NCBI GenBank assembly: GCA_016946835.1
Contig: JACVTC010000001.1
Location: 1,140,001-1,160,000 of the forward strand
Direction of reading: 5' to 3'
Length of the DNA: 20,000 nt
Origin: Neocallimastix lanati (nom. inval.)
Lineage: Eukaryota > Neocallimastigomycota > Neocallimastigomycetes > Neocallimastigales > Neocallimastigaceae
The notes beneath the pieces are model-generated. The model saw nothing but the letters and a program-made list of their open reading frames with translations, did not search any database and had not been told where the DNA came from. Below are positions 1 to 10,100 of this stretch, in pieces. Made by a program: the position numbers and the translations under genes. The stretch's first letter is position 1. The number at the start of each line of letters is the position of its first letter.

Positions 1-60
1 CTATTTTAAAAATGATAATAAGAGAAAAGTATAAAAAAAAATAATAAAAAAAAGTTTGAT

Positions 61-145
61 AAAACTAATAATAAATAATAATAAATAATCAAAAAAATTT
101 TATAAAAAATAAATAATAAATAATTAATAATAAATAATAACAGAT
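61..145 (+). repeat. Imperfect AATAAAT-type heptamer repeat, forward orientation
   Basis: Several units of AATAAAT/AATAAT occur in imperfect tandem. The same heptamer forms the large array at 12314-12549 and appears in reverse complement at 241-400, so it is a recurrent simple repeat of this region. Confidence 0.6.
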
Positions 146-240
146 TTGAAATATAAAAAATATTAATCATAATTTATTTTATTGAAAATATTTTATATTA
201 AAATATGATTATCATTTTTTTTTTCAAAACTGTTATTAGT

Positions 241-400
241 TATTACTTATTATTAAAAAATTATTTATTATTTAATATTAAAAATTATTATTTATTATTT
301 ATTATTAAAAATTATTATTTATTATTTATTTATTATTTATTATTTATTATATATTTATTATCTATTATCAATTATTTATTATTAAAAAAGTTATTATCAT
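241..400 (-). repeat. Imperfect ATTTATT-type heptamer repeat, reverse orientation
   Basis: Repeated TTATTTATTATT units are the reverse complement of the AATAAAT family seen at 61-145. The two blocks face each other across roughly 100 bases and could pair as an imperfect hairpin. The Leu/Tyr-rich open frame across it is a repeat translation, not a gene. Confidence 0.55.
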
Positions 401-860
401 TTTTTTTTTATTTTCTTTTAAAATAATATTATTAATTAAATATGGAACATTTTTATTTTTATCATGTTACAATTTATTTCAATAATTGAAAATTTTGTTA
501 CACATTCATACAGCCTTAAAAGTTGAATTAAATTATTAAGATAGAAATATACAATATATATTTTTGAAATTAATTATTGAAAAATATGGTTAAAATTTAT
601 TTATTATTAACTTTTTTTATTAAGCTAGCTTTAAAAGAATTATCAATTAAGTTATTACATAAGCCTTAATATATTAACATATTTTTATGACATGGTCATA
701 TGACTACATTTATCATAAATAATATCATTACTATATATGTATTAACAATTAACAATATGATCTTTATATGATCTTGAACTTTTATTTTTAACATTAATAA
801 AAATTAAAAATAAATATTTTAAAAATTATATATCAAAAATAATATATCTATTTAAATAAA

Positions 861-892
861 ATAAAATACTATAGAATACTATAAAATACTAT
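861..892 (+). repeat. Three tandem copies of a decamer
   Basis: The decamer ATAAAATACT is present three times in direct tandem; the middle copy carries G instead of A at the fourth position. No function is evident. Confidence 0.7.
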
Positions 893-2931
893 ATTTAACA
901 ATTATAATATTAAAAAATTAGTGAATGAAATACTAATTTTATATAAAAATGAATATAATAAATTTTAATATGTATATATCATAATGTATTCATATGTTTT
1001 TGAAAATTAAAAAAAAAAGTACAATAAAATAAATATTTCATTGATAAAAATTCTATAACTTTTATTATTTTATTTTTAATTTTATTTTTAATTATTAATA
1101 GAGTGAAATGTCATAATTTACTAATAACATTTTTCTTAGTTATTGTTAATAGTTTTATATTAAAATATTTAATAAAATATATAGAATATATATTAAACTA
1201 AATTATTTATTATATAATATTATAATTAAAATTTATTATGTTCATTTTTTTATTTTTTTATATATAGTATTCCATTTCCTATTTTTTTAATCTTGCAATT
1301 TGTATTTATTATTAGATAATAAAAATTAAAAGTTCATTATGTATATTACTCATTTTTCGGAGTTTTATTAATAATTCACATTATTAATATCTCTTAATTA
1401 ATTAATTAATTCATTAATTATTTAATAATAATAATAATAATTAAAATTAAATTAATATTTTAGTATGAATAAAATATTTAGATTAATAATATTAATGGAA
1501 TATTTTATTTAAAATTTATTAAGAGCATTTTTTGTTTGTTTAATATTGGAATAATTGAATTACCAAGAAAGCTAAAGTAATATTTATTATTTTATCAGTT
1601 ATATTTATTTCATTTACTTTAGTATTAATTTTAATTTATAAACTATTAATATCATATAAACATAAACATAATCTTATTTTAAAGTTTTGTATGCAAATTT
1701 ATTTTATAATAAAACATGATATTATATACTACTTATATAATAATAATAGTAGAATAAAATTTTAATTATATAATTAAATAAGGAAGCTTATAAATTAATC
1801 ATAATCTGAAAAATACACTTTTTTTTTAATTATATATTATTGGTTTTTATATATATATATATTAACAACAAAATTAATTACTTTTTTTGATTAATTTTAA
1901 TTAATAATTATATACTTTTTTTTTTTTTTTTTTTTTATGTTTTTGTTTTGTTTTGTTTATTTAAAGAAAAAATATTAACATAGTAACATTCATATGAGGT
2001 ATTTAAAAATAAATTAAAACTATATTAAACTTATTACAATTTGATTTAAAAAAGTAGGTTATTATATTTTTTAATATCAAAGGATGATTATTATGACTAT
2101 TATTTATTAATAAAAGATCATTTCATACTTCTGTTAATAAGAAAAAAATGTTGAAAATTAAATATTCCTTTTATGTCCCTTTCTTACTAACATATTTATT
2201 TAAAAAAGTCATTGTAGTAATTTCATATAAATATAAAATATATATGAATATGAAAACATTTATATATTTATATAAACAATAATTTCAGTAATTAATTTGT
2301 TAAAATATTTTTATTCAAAAATTGTTTATTATTAAAAATTTGTAATAATAAAATTTTATAGATATTTGAAATATTTATTTGTATTTGTAACATTGTATGT
2401 ATGTATGATACACTCAATTGTTAAAAAATTTTGATGTTTTTACAACATTTAAAACCATGTTTAAAATGTGTAAGAATCCTTTGTATTTATAAAAAGATTT
2501 TACCGTAAATTAATTTAATAATTAAAATTTACAATTATTATTAGAATTATAATTTTAAAAAAATACATATATTATATGTATATATTTACATAGAAAATAA
2601 AAAAAATACAATTGTAATTATAATAAATTAATATAAAAAATAATAATAATAATAATAAAAAATATTTTATACATTTAAAGAAAAATAAAATTTTAAAATG
2701 AAACAAATTAAATTCTTAAAATTCGTATTTATTTAATTTATATTTATTTAATGTGTCAATTAAATTATTAAAATTTTAATATTTAAAAAAAATAAAAAAT
2801 ATTAAATTATAAAATTTTAAGTAATTATAATTAATATATTTCATTTATGATATTTGAGTATATTAATTTAAGGAATATATATATAAGATAAATAATAATA
2901 ATAATTACTATTTCTTTAATTGTTTTTGTTG

Positions 2932-2959
2932 AAAAAAAAAAAAAAAAAAAAAAAAAAAA
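2932..2959 (+). repeat. Homopolymer A28
   Basis: An uninterrupted run of 28 A. Read on the minus strand it gives an artefactual poly-Phe open frame. Confidence 0.9.
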
Positions 2960-4225
2960 GAATATATATATATGTATATATAAAATATAAAATAAAAAAA
3001 ATAACAAAAACAATTACAAAGAATAATAATAATAATTAAATAACTATAATCAATGAAGTGGTTAACAAAATATATTTATATGCTTATATATGAATAATGC
3101 AGAAAAATAAAATATAATATACTAAAGAAGACAAAATAATATTTGTTAAAATTTTTTTAAAGAAACATAATTTAAAACTTTATAATTTATTTTCATTATT
3201 ACTTGACAAGTTAAGAAGGAAAAAAAAAACAAAACAAAACAGAAGAAACTATTCTCTCAAGTTAAAATATATATATATATATATATAATTATATACAAAA
3301 ATAATATTGAAGTTGAAATATATAAAGATAAATTATAAAAGAAAAAAAAGAATAAAAAGTATAAAGAAGAGCAATAGCATAATATATTGAAAAGAAGTAA
3401 TATTTAAACTTCATTATTTATATTTTTTTTTTTTTTTTTACTTGTTAAATATATTTAATATTTATTTAAAAAAAAAAAAAAAAAGCAAAAAATAAAAAAA
3501 AAGCAACAAAAAAAAATAGTAATTTCATTCAAAAATTTACTGAGGATCAAGGAACGCCTTTTATATATATATCTTTTTGTTAATATATAGATGTTTTTAT
3601 TTTAAAATAAATAGTTAGAAATATTTAATACTTTTTTTCTTTTCAAAATATAGTATATATAATAATATTAATTATTATCATAATTAATAAAATATTTATA
3701 TAAAGGACGATTGATACGTCTATCACATATCTAAATAAAATACATATATAATTGCAATAATTTTTTTTTTCATGATAAATTTATATAAATAGTATAATTT
3801 TGAACTTATATAGTAGTTTAGAGATAATTTTAGCTAAATTATTTAGTTATAATATAGGCTATTTTACATATGAATGTATATATAATATAAAAATAGTAAA
3901 ATATTTATTATTAAGCTAATATATATATATTTATATATATTGTATTTTTAATATAAAAACATAATTTTATTATATAGTCATATTATGAAAACATAATTTT
4001 TTTGTTTAATATTGTTACTACATTTAATATAATTTAATTTGATATATTACTTATTAAAAATAAAAGAAAAAAGAAAGGAAACCATAAATAATTATATATA
4101 TATATATATAATTTTAATATTAATATAGTAATAATATATCATAAGTAACATATAGAAGAATAAAATTAAATAAAAATAAAAAAAAGCCTTTCTTATTTTT
4201 TTTTTTTTAATTTTTATATATATTC

Positions 4226-4228
<3 letters not shown>

Positions 4229-4265
<37 letters not shown>
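4229..4265 (+). repeat. Homopolymer A37 upstream of the DCAF12-like gene
   Basis: An uninterrupted run of 37 A ends about 170 bases before the start codon at 4438. Poly(dA:dT) tracts commonly exclude nucleosomes in fungal promoters, so a promoter role is possible. Equally long tracts occur away from genes in this window, so position alone does not show it. Confidence 0.85.
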
Positions 4266-4267
<2 letters not shown>

Positions 4268-4437
4268 AGGCAAGAAAAAAAGAAGATAAAACCGTTTAAA
4301 CTCATATCAACATATTTACATATTTTAAATATCTAATCATAAATTAAATATATTATTAGTAATATATTATATATAAATTTATTTTTTTATATATAATATT
4401 TAAAATAATCAATATATATATTTAAAATATATATAAA

Positions 4438-6094
4438 ATGGTATTTAATATAAAATTTTCAAATAATAATACATCAAATCAAAAAAAATGGGATTATTCG
4501 GGAATAACAGATAAAATAAATCATAATATCTATTATTATTTACAGATGAGAGAATGTGGATTATTCTCAAAAAATTCAAATAATACAAAAAAAAGAACAA
4601 AGAATAATTGTTCAAAAAGTAAACGAAGCACTATTAGCCAATGGCTTTTCGATAAAAGTAATAAAGATGATGAAACAAAAATAAATTATTATTTTTATCC
4701 TCATGAAAATTATAATTCGAAAGAATTTTCTCATTCTATTAATAGTATTGCTTCAAAATATATACCCGGAACTTTTTCAGAATATGAATTACCTTTAACA
4801 GGAAATGATAAAATATTTGCTTCAAAATGGTTATCAGATCAATATATTATTTTTGGAACAAAAAATAATAAATTAATTTTATATAATACTAAAACAGGAC
4901 TTCAGGCTGAAATACCTTGTCAACCCAAAGAAATTTTAGATCATAGAGAACTAAATAATGTGGTCCATAAAATAATGAATAATTCTTGGAATAGTAGAAA
5001 CAGTCATTCTAATAATATTTTTGCAATGCAAAATAATTTTAATTCTAATTCCAGTAGTAATTATAGTAATAATAATAATAATGATGATGATAATAATAAC
5101 AATAATAGTAGTCTTTTTTCACCAGTTTATTCACCCACCATTGAAGGACATCTTTCTTTACCTAACATATCAAATTTATCTGATGTTTCTATGTCATCAA
5201 TTACTGTGGCTTCAACAAGTACTATATCCAATTCGATGCAATCCCCTATATCACCTATTTCTAATTCTATTAATTCTTCATCAGATACTTATATTAATAA
5301 TACCCATAATGATTCTTTAGTCATTGAAAACGAAATTATTGTTGCTGATAATTTAACCAATATCGAAAATCATTCAATCATTTCTTCTTCTTCTAATTCA
5401 GATGATCCATCTTCTTCAAATCAGTATTTAACTTCAGATTCTGCTAACACCTCTTCATCAAATAATCAATCTCCCCCCACCATACTTTTTCCTTGTAGTG
5501 GTATTCATAGTATTGCAGTTAATCAATCTAATACACTATTGGCAATAGGTTCCAATAAACCATTTGAAATCATTCTATACAAGCTACCTTATTTTTATCC
5601 TATTGCAATATTAACAGGCCATACTGATTTAGTTTTTTCTGTAGAATTTATTGATGATTATACCGTTATTTCAGGATCTCGTGATATGAACATATCCATA
5701 TGGAATATTAAACAAATTGTTTTAGAGTATGAACATGAATTAGCAGAATCAAAAAAGGAGAGTTATATGGATATTGATGATTATTATAATGATTATTTTA
5801 ATGATGAAGATGAAGATGAAAATAATAATATGTTTGAAACAGGTGATATGGAAGAAAATGGCATTTCTAATCATAATTATTCAAGACCAATTACATTAAG
5901 TAAATCTACACGAAGTCAATATAACGATTTTATGACCAAAATTTCATTGCCTAGTCTACCGAAAGTATCATCATTTAATTATTCCCTATCACCTGTACAT
6001 TTTAAGATTAATACAATTTTTGGAACTCCATTATTTATATCAACACCAACTACGATTCGAAAAGAACATAGGGATAAAGTAATTTTTTTCTTTC

Positions 6095-6149
<55 letters not shown>

Positions 6150-7067
6150 TATTATTTATTATTACTTATTATATCCTTATATTCGAAAATATAAAATAAT
6201 AATTAATATAATTTATTTAATGATATTATTAATAATTAATTAATATATATTCTATTTATATATATTTTTCAATATCATTTTTCTATAATATATATATATA
6301 TATATATATATTTTTATATATGTAATAATTTAATAAAATGTAAATTCTTTACTATATAAAAAAAAATTATAAAGGTAAGAGATTTAAAATTTAATAAATA
6401 TACCAAACAATTTTTATCACTAAGTAGTGATCAATGTGTTAAATTATGGGATGCTAATTCATTAGAAATAGTAAAAACAATGTATTTAAAACGTGAAAAG
6501 GAAACCGTGTGTATTGGATTAGAATCTGAAAATAATATTTATGCCATTGGAAGTCAATCAAATATTTCCATTATTGATCCGAGAGCTACTTCTATAGTTC
6601 ATAAAATAGAATCATTAGATGAAGGATGGGGAGTTCGTGCTCTTTCATTTAAATATTATAATTTAGCTATAGGTGGAGGCTATGGACGTTTAGCTTTTTA
6701 TGATTTGAGAAATCAAAAGTATCATGAATGGGAAACCTCAGCCGTTACTTCAAGTGATGGGTTAAATTCTATTCCTTTACATTCGCTTAATCCAACATTA
6801 GCATTAAATGAAAATGAATTTAATAATATTGGTTATGGTGGCTTAAATGAAAGTACTTATCATCAAAACTCAATTAAAACTCAATATTATCAAACTGGAG
6901 AAGGATGGATGTTAAAAGATAATATTTATACCACTCATTTTCATGGTATTGATGTTAAACAAGCGATTTATTCATTGGAATATAGTCCAAATCAACGATG
7001 CCTTTTTGCAGGTGGTGGTCCAATACAAATATCTTTAAAGGGTATCTATGGTGCCCTTTGGATGTAA
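4438..7067 (+). CDS. DCAF12: DCAF12-like WD40 protein, CUL4-DDB1 substrate receptor (two exons, 777 aa)
   Basis: Exons are 4438-6078 and 6375-7067. The 296-base GT-AG intron lies in phase 0 between HRDK and VRDLKFN, inside a WD40 blade. Family knowledge: DCAF12 is a beta-propeller that docks on DDB1 and presents substrates, including proteins ending in two glutamates, to CUL4 ligases. Visible matches to DCAF12: an N-terminal YYLQMRE segment (about 33-39) after a basic or aromatic stretch; the first propeller strand from FASKW (127); GIHSIAVN (355) with LLAIGS; a GH...SGSRD...WN blade (394-423); CVKLWD (568-573); IIDPR (613-617); FYDLR (655-659), a DxR box of the kind used for DDB1 binding; and a GGGP...GIYGALW end, just as the family terminates. 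Human DCAF12 has 453 residues. The excess here is Asn/Ser-rich sequence at about 186-350 and an acidic Asp/Glu/Asn insert at about 447-480. The start is chosen because the conserved N-terminal motif follows it and only A/T simple sequence precedes it. The substrate is unknown. Confidence 0.85.
6079..6374 (+). other. DCAF12: Intron of the DCAF12-like gene carrying an ATT microsatellite
   Basis: The intron begins GTAATT and ends AAAG. It contains 18 ATT units at 6096-6149 and later a TA tract. Splicing restores an uninterrupted frame across HRDK/VRDLKFN, which matches the family. If the intron were retained, the frame would stay open for 54 codons as a leucine-rich tail and stop at 6241-6243, giving a 601-residue protein without the C-terminal blades. 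Confidence 0.85.
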
Positions 7068-7822
7068 AAAAGAAAAAATAAAAATAAAAAAAAAATAACA
7101 ATAATAATAATAATAATAATATTTATATATATATATATATATCGTTATTTATAGATAGTAATAAAAATATGATTATATATAATCTTCATTCATCATAATA
7201 TTAAAATATTAATCGTAATTTATAAATAAATAATTATAAATAATTATAACTTTTAATAATAAAAAAATATTAATCATAAGTAATCATAACTAAAAAAAAA
7301 AAAAAAAAAAAGATAATAATAGCAAAAGAAGTAATTAAAAATACAGATAATTAAAAAAATAATAATAATAATTATAATTTAAAACTTTTAAAAATTTCAA
7401 ATTTTTTATATTATTAGAAATAGAAAATTTTATAAAATAATAAGTTATATGTATATATTGTATAAATATTATCATTTAAAAAAAAAAGTTTAAATTAATT
7501 ATTATATCCTTTTTTTAATAATTTATTTATTTATTTATTTATTTATTTATTAATTTATTATAATACATATTTATATCAAATTTAAATAAAAATATATATA
7601 TATTGATTTTATTAAATTAATGTTTAATAAATATTTATATAAAGAATAAATTATATTTCAATTAAAAAAAGTTTAAAGATTATATAATATAAAAGGAAAA
7701 AAAAAAAAAAGAAGTTAATCAATCTACTAAGTTAAATTCTAATATTCATAAGCTTTTTATTATTTATCTATTATTATTTTTTTTATACCATCTTTTTAAC
7801 CTATTTAATATATTTTATTTTT

Positions 7823-7828
<6 letters not shown>

Positions 7829-7877
<49 letters not shown>
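7829..7877 (+). repeat. AT dinucleotide tract (16 units) followed by a T run
   Basis: Sixteen AT units at 7829-7860 run directly into a T run that ends at 7877. Read on the minus strand this gives an artefactual Tyr/Ile-rich frame. Confidence 0.85.
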
Positions 7878-8217
7878 CATTTTTGTACAATCATATATGC
7901 AAAAATAAAAAAAAAAAAAAATTAATTGATTATAAATTAGTATTGAATTTATGAATATTAAATTCATTTTTTTATTGATAATGGTTATATTATGTATATT
8001 ATAAAAAAAAACATTATTACTTATTTTTATATAAATGAATTTTATATATAAATATGTATATGTATTGATATTAATAGCATATATGTTAAAATATATCATA
8101 AAAATATGTAATATTGATATATATATATATATATTCATATTTGCTATAAAAATTGTTATATATTAATATATTTAACATATAGCTACATATACATATCAAT
8201 ATATATCAATATATGTG

Positions 8218-8400
8218 CTATTTATGCTTATTAAAAGCTCCTAACGTAGCTAAATTTACAAAGAAACTTTAAGAGGAATAAGGAGAATAATTGATGTGAT
8301 ACTCAAGCCGGAATGTAATATATAGCATGACAGGAGCATCTTAATACCAAGCTCACTGAATGTGAAATGTGATATCTGCATAAACTTTATAATGTAATTT
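8218..8400. other. Island of higher G+C; possible decayed coding remnant or non-coding RNA
   Basis: By hand count, 8231-8380 contains about one third G+C, far above the flanking spacer. On the minus strand the frame from 8400 to a TAG at 8218-8220 has 61 codons with only three internal stops and a mixed, protein-like composition (for example SFFVNLATLGAFNK near its end). Parts of plus-strand frames also look protein-like, for example IIDVILKPECN, so neither the strand nor the frame is settled. GCTCCT at 8237-8242 can pair with AGGAGC at 8332-8337. No tRNA, spliceosomal RNA or clear C/D-box pattern was found. A degenerate transposon fragment, a dead gene or an unknown RNA are all possible. Confidence 0.4.
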
Positions 8401-8775
8401 AAAACATTTTGCTCTTTATTTATAATTTAACAGAATAAAAGAAAAATAAGTATATACTTTTAAGGATGTACCTAATTTGATTTGGTTTTTATTAAAGTGT
8501 CAAATTATTTTATTAAAAGAAACTTTTTTGAATTAATAGTATTATTGAAGTTATATATAAATATAATATATATTAAAAAGAAATCTTATTTTAAAAAATA
8601 ATTTGATTTTGCATTTAGTTATTATAATATTTATATATTTATGTTTATCCTTGTATATTAATATTTTTGTTAAAGGAACAGTCATTTTTCAATCTTTTTT
8701 TTTTAAAAAAAATATTTTTAAGAAATTAAAATTATAAAAATTAATATAAATTAACTCGAAACTTTAATACTAATT

Positions 8776-8798
8776 AAAAAAAAAAAAAAAAAAAAAAA
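8776..8798 (+). repeat. Homopolymer A23
   Basis: An uninterrupted A run in spacer DNA. Confidence 0.85.
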
Positions 8799-9111
8799 GA
8801 TGGTCAATATATTGATAGTAAATAATAATATATGATAATTAAATTGTTTTAATTAAACAGTATAAAATTAAATAAAATAAAATATAAAAGTTAATATATT
8901 ATAATTTAAAAAATTAAAAATATAGAATTTAAAAAAAAAAAAAAATTAATTACAAAATTTGAATTTGAAAGTTAAAAAAATAAAACATGGAATTTATTTA
9001 TTAAATATAGTATAGCACATATTAATGCAATATATATATAATAATATTAAAGCTATAGCATTGAACATTATGTTATAATAAAGTTTATAATAAAAATGTA
9101 ATACAACATAT

Positions 9112-9112
<1 letters not shown>

Positions 9113-9154
<42 letters not shown>
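9113..9154 (+). repeat. Homopolymer A42
   Basis: An uninterrupted run of 42 A, the longest homopolymer noted here. Together with the T39 run at 9754-9792 it brackets about 600 bases of A/T sequence as an inverted pair. Confidence 0.9.
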
Positions 9155-9160
<6 letters not shown>

Positions 9161-9751
9161 AATAAAATATAATTGTTATTTATTAAAAATGTAATCAAAT
9201 ATGATAATTAATATAGTAATAATAAATAAGTTATCATACTTTATATATTGTTACTAAAATAATTTTCTGTAGTCAATATTATTAGCGGTGTTATTATTTT
9301 ATTTAATCATTATTATTTGTCAATTATTTATTATTACTTATTTATTATTACTAATAACAATAAACAGTTACTTATTCTTAATAGTATGTATATTACTATT
9401 AGTGATATTAATTTGAACATTGGTAATACCTAAATATTATTATTAATGCTTTAAATAAATATAATTGAAAATTGTAATTTTCAATAAAATTCTATATTCA
9501 AAAAAGAAAGAAAATAACAATAATAATTATTTTTTGTTTTATTTATTTTTTATTTATTTATATTTTATTTATTTATTTATTTATTTTTTTTATTATTATT
9601 TTTCTATATTTAATAAATTCTTGTTTTAATATTTTATTATAAATTATGAAAGTATTTATATAATTTTTAATTGTTATAAAAAAGACTATATAAAATTCTT
9701 AAATACTATTCATTTTCTTTATATATATAAATATTTCTTTATTATTTAATA

Positions 9752-9753
<2 letters not shown>

Positions 9754-9792
<39 letters not shown>
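9754..9792 (+). repeat. Homopolymer T39 downstream of the secreted-protein gene
   Basis: An uninterrupted run of 39 T, about 310 bases beyond the stop codon of the minus-strand gene. No role can be assigned. Confidence 0.9.
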
Positions 9793-9793
<1 letters not shown>

Positions 9794-10100
9794 TAGTTAT
9801 TGAACTATATTCTTTAATACTTTCTTATAAATATAAAGTATATAATTAATTGATAAATTATACAATTATATACTATATATTTTATTTTATTACCTTTTTT
9901 TTTAAATATTTATATATATATTTAAATTTAATATTTATATATTTTAAAAAACATAACGTTTTTTTACTTTCTTATTTCTTATGCTTTTTAATAAACAGTA
10001 TTTAATTATATTTTTAAAAACAATTAAGTAATTTTAAAATAATGCGTCAAATACTTATTATTTTATACTAATAAATCTAATAAATAGTTTAAATTATAAT

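Larger units (their letters stand above)
1..4437. other. Long AT-rich spacer, no gene recognised
   Basis: No conserved protein or RNA gene is visible in either strand. The stretch is almost entirely A/T with homopolymer runs, TA dinucleotide tracts and imperfect TTATTTA-type repeats. Open frames here, such as one near 205-426 (Leu/Tyr/Ile only) and one near 2831-3013 on the minus strand (poly-Phe from a T run), are translations of simple sequence. Short patches with slightly more G+C occur near 3541-3562 and 3701-3730. They could belong to the promoter or 5' untranslated region of the downstream DCAF12-like gene, but nothing specific supports that. Confidence 0.7.
7068..10100. other. AT-rich spacer between convergent genes
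   Basis: This spacer separates the ends of the plus-strand DCAF12-like gene and the minus-strand secreted-protein gene, so it carries two 3' ends. AATAAA-like words occur on both strands but are too frequent in this composition to mark polyadenylation sites. It holds a TTTA tetramer run at about 7521-7551, a TA tract at 7829-7860, long A and T runs, and one island of higher G+C at 8218-8400 listed separately. No intact gene was found; the minus-strand frame near 7827-8138 is simple-sequence translation. Confidence 0.7.

Noticed and set aside
205-426. Plus-strand open frame rich in Leu, Tyr and Ile
   Set aside because: Translation of TTATTTATT repeats; no conserved motif and no normal residue diversity.
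2831-3013. Minus-strand open frame with poly-Phe
   Set aside because: Produced by the A28 run and TA tracts.
4402-4437. TATA box directly upstream of the DCAF12-like start
   Set aside because: TATATA words are everywhere in this spacer, so the match carries no information.
5021-5320. Second plus-strand frame inside the DCAF12-like gene
   Set aside because: Overlapping shadow frame over the Asn/Ser-rich insertion; the real frame is fixed by WD40 motifs on both sides.
7827-8138. Minus-strand frame rich in Ile, Tyr and Asn
   Set aside because: Read through an AT dinucleotide tract and A/T runs; no coding-like composition.
8221-8400. C/D-box snoRNA in the higher-G+C island
   Set aside because: TGATGTG and CTGA words occur, but box C is not a clean match, no closing stem flanks them and no guide target can be shown.
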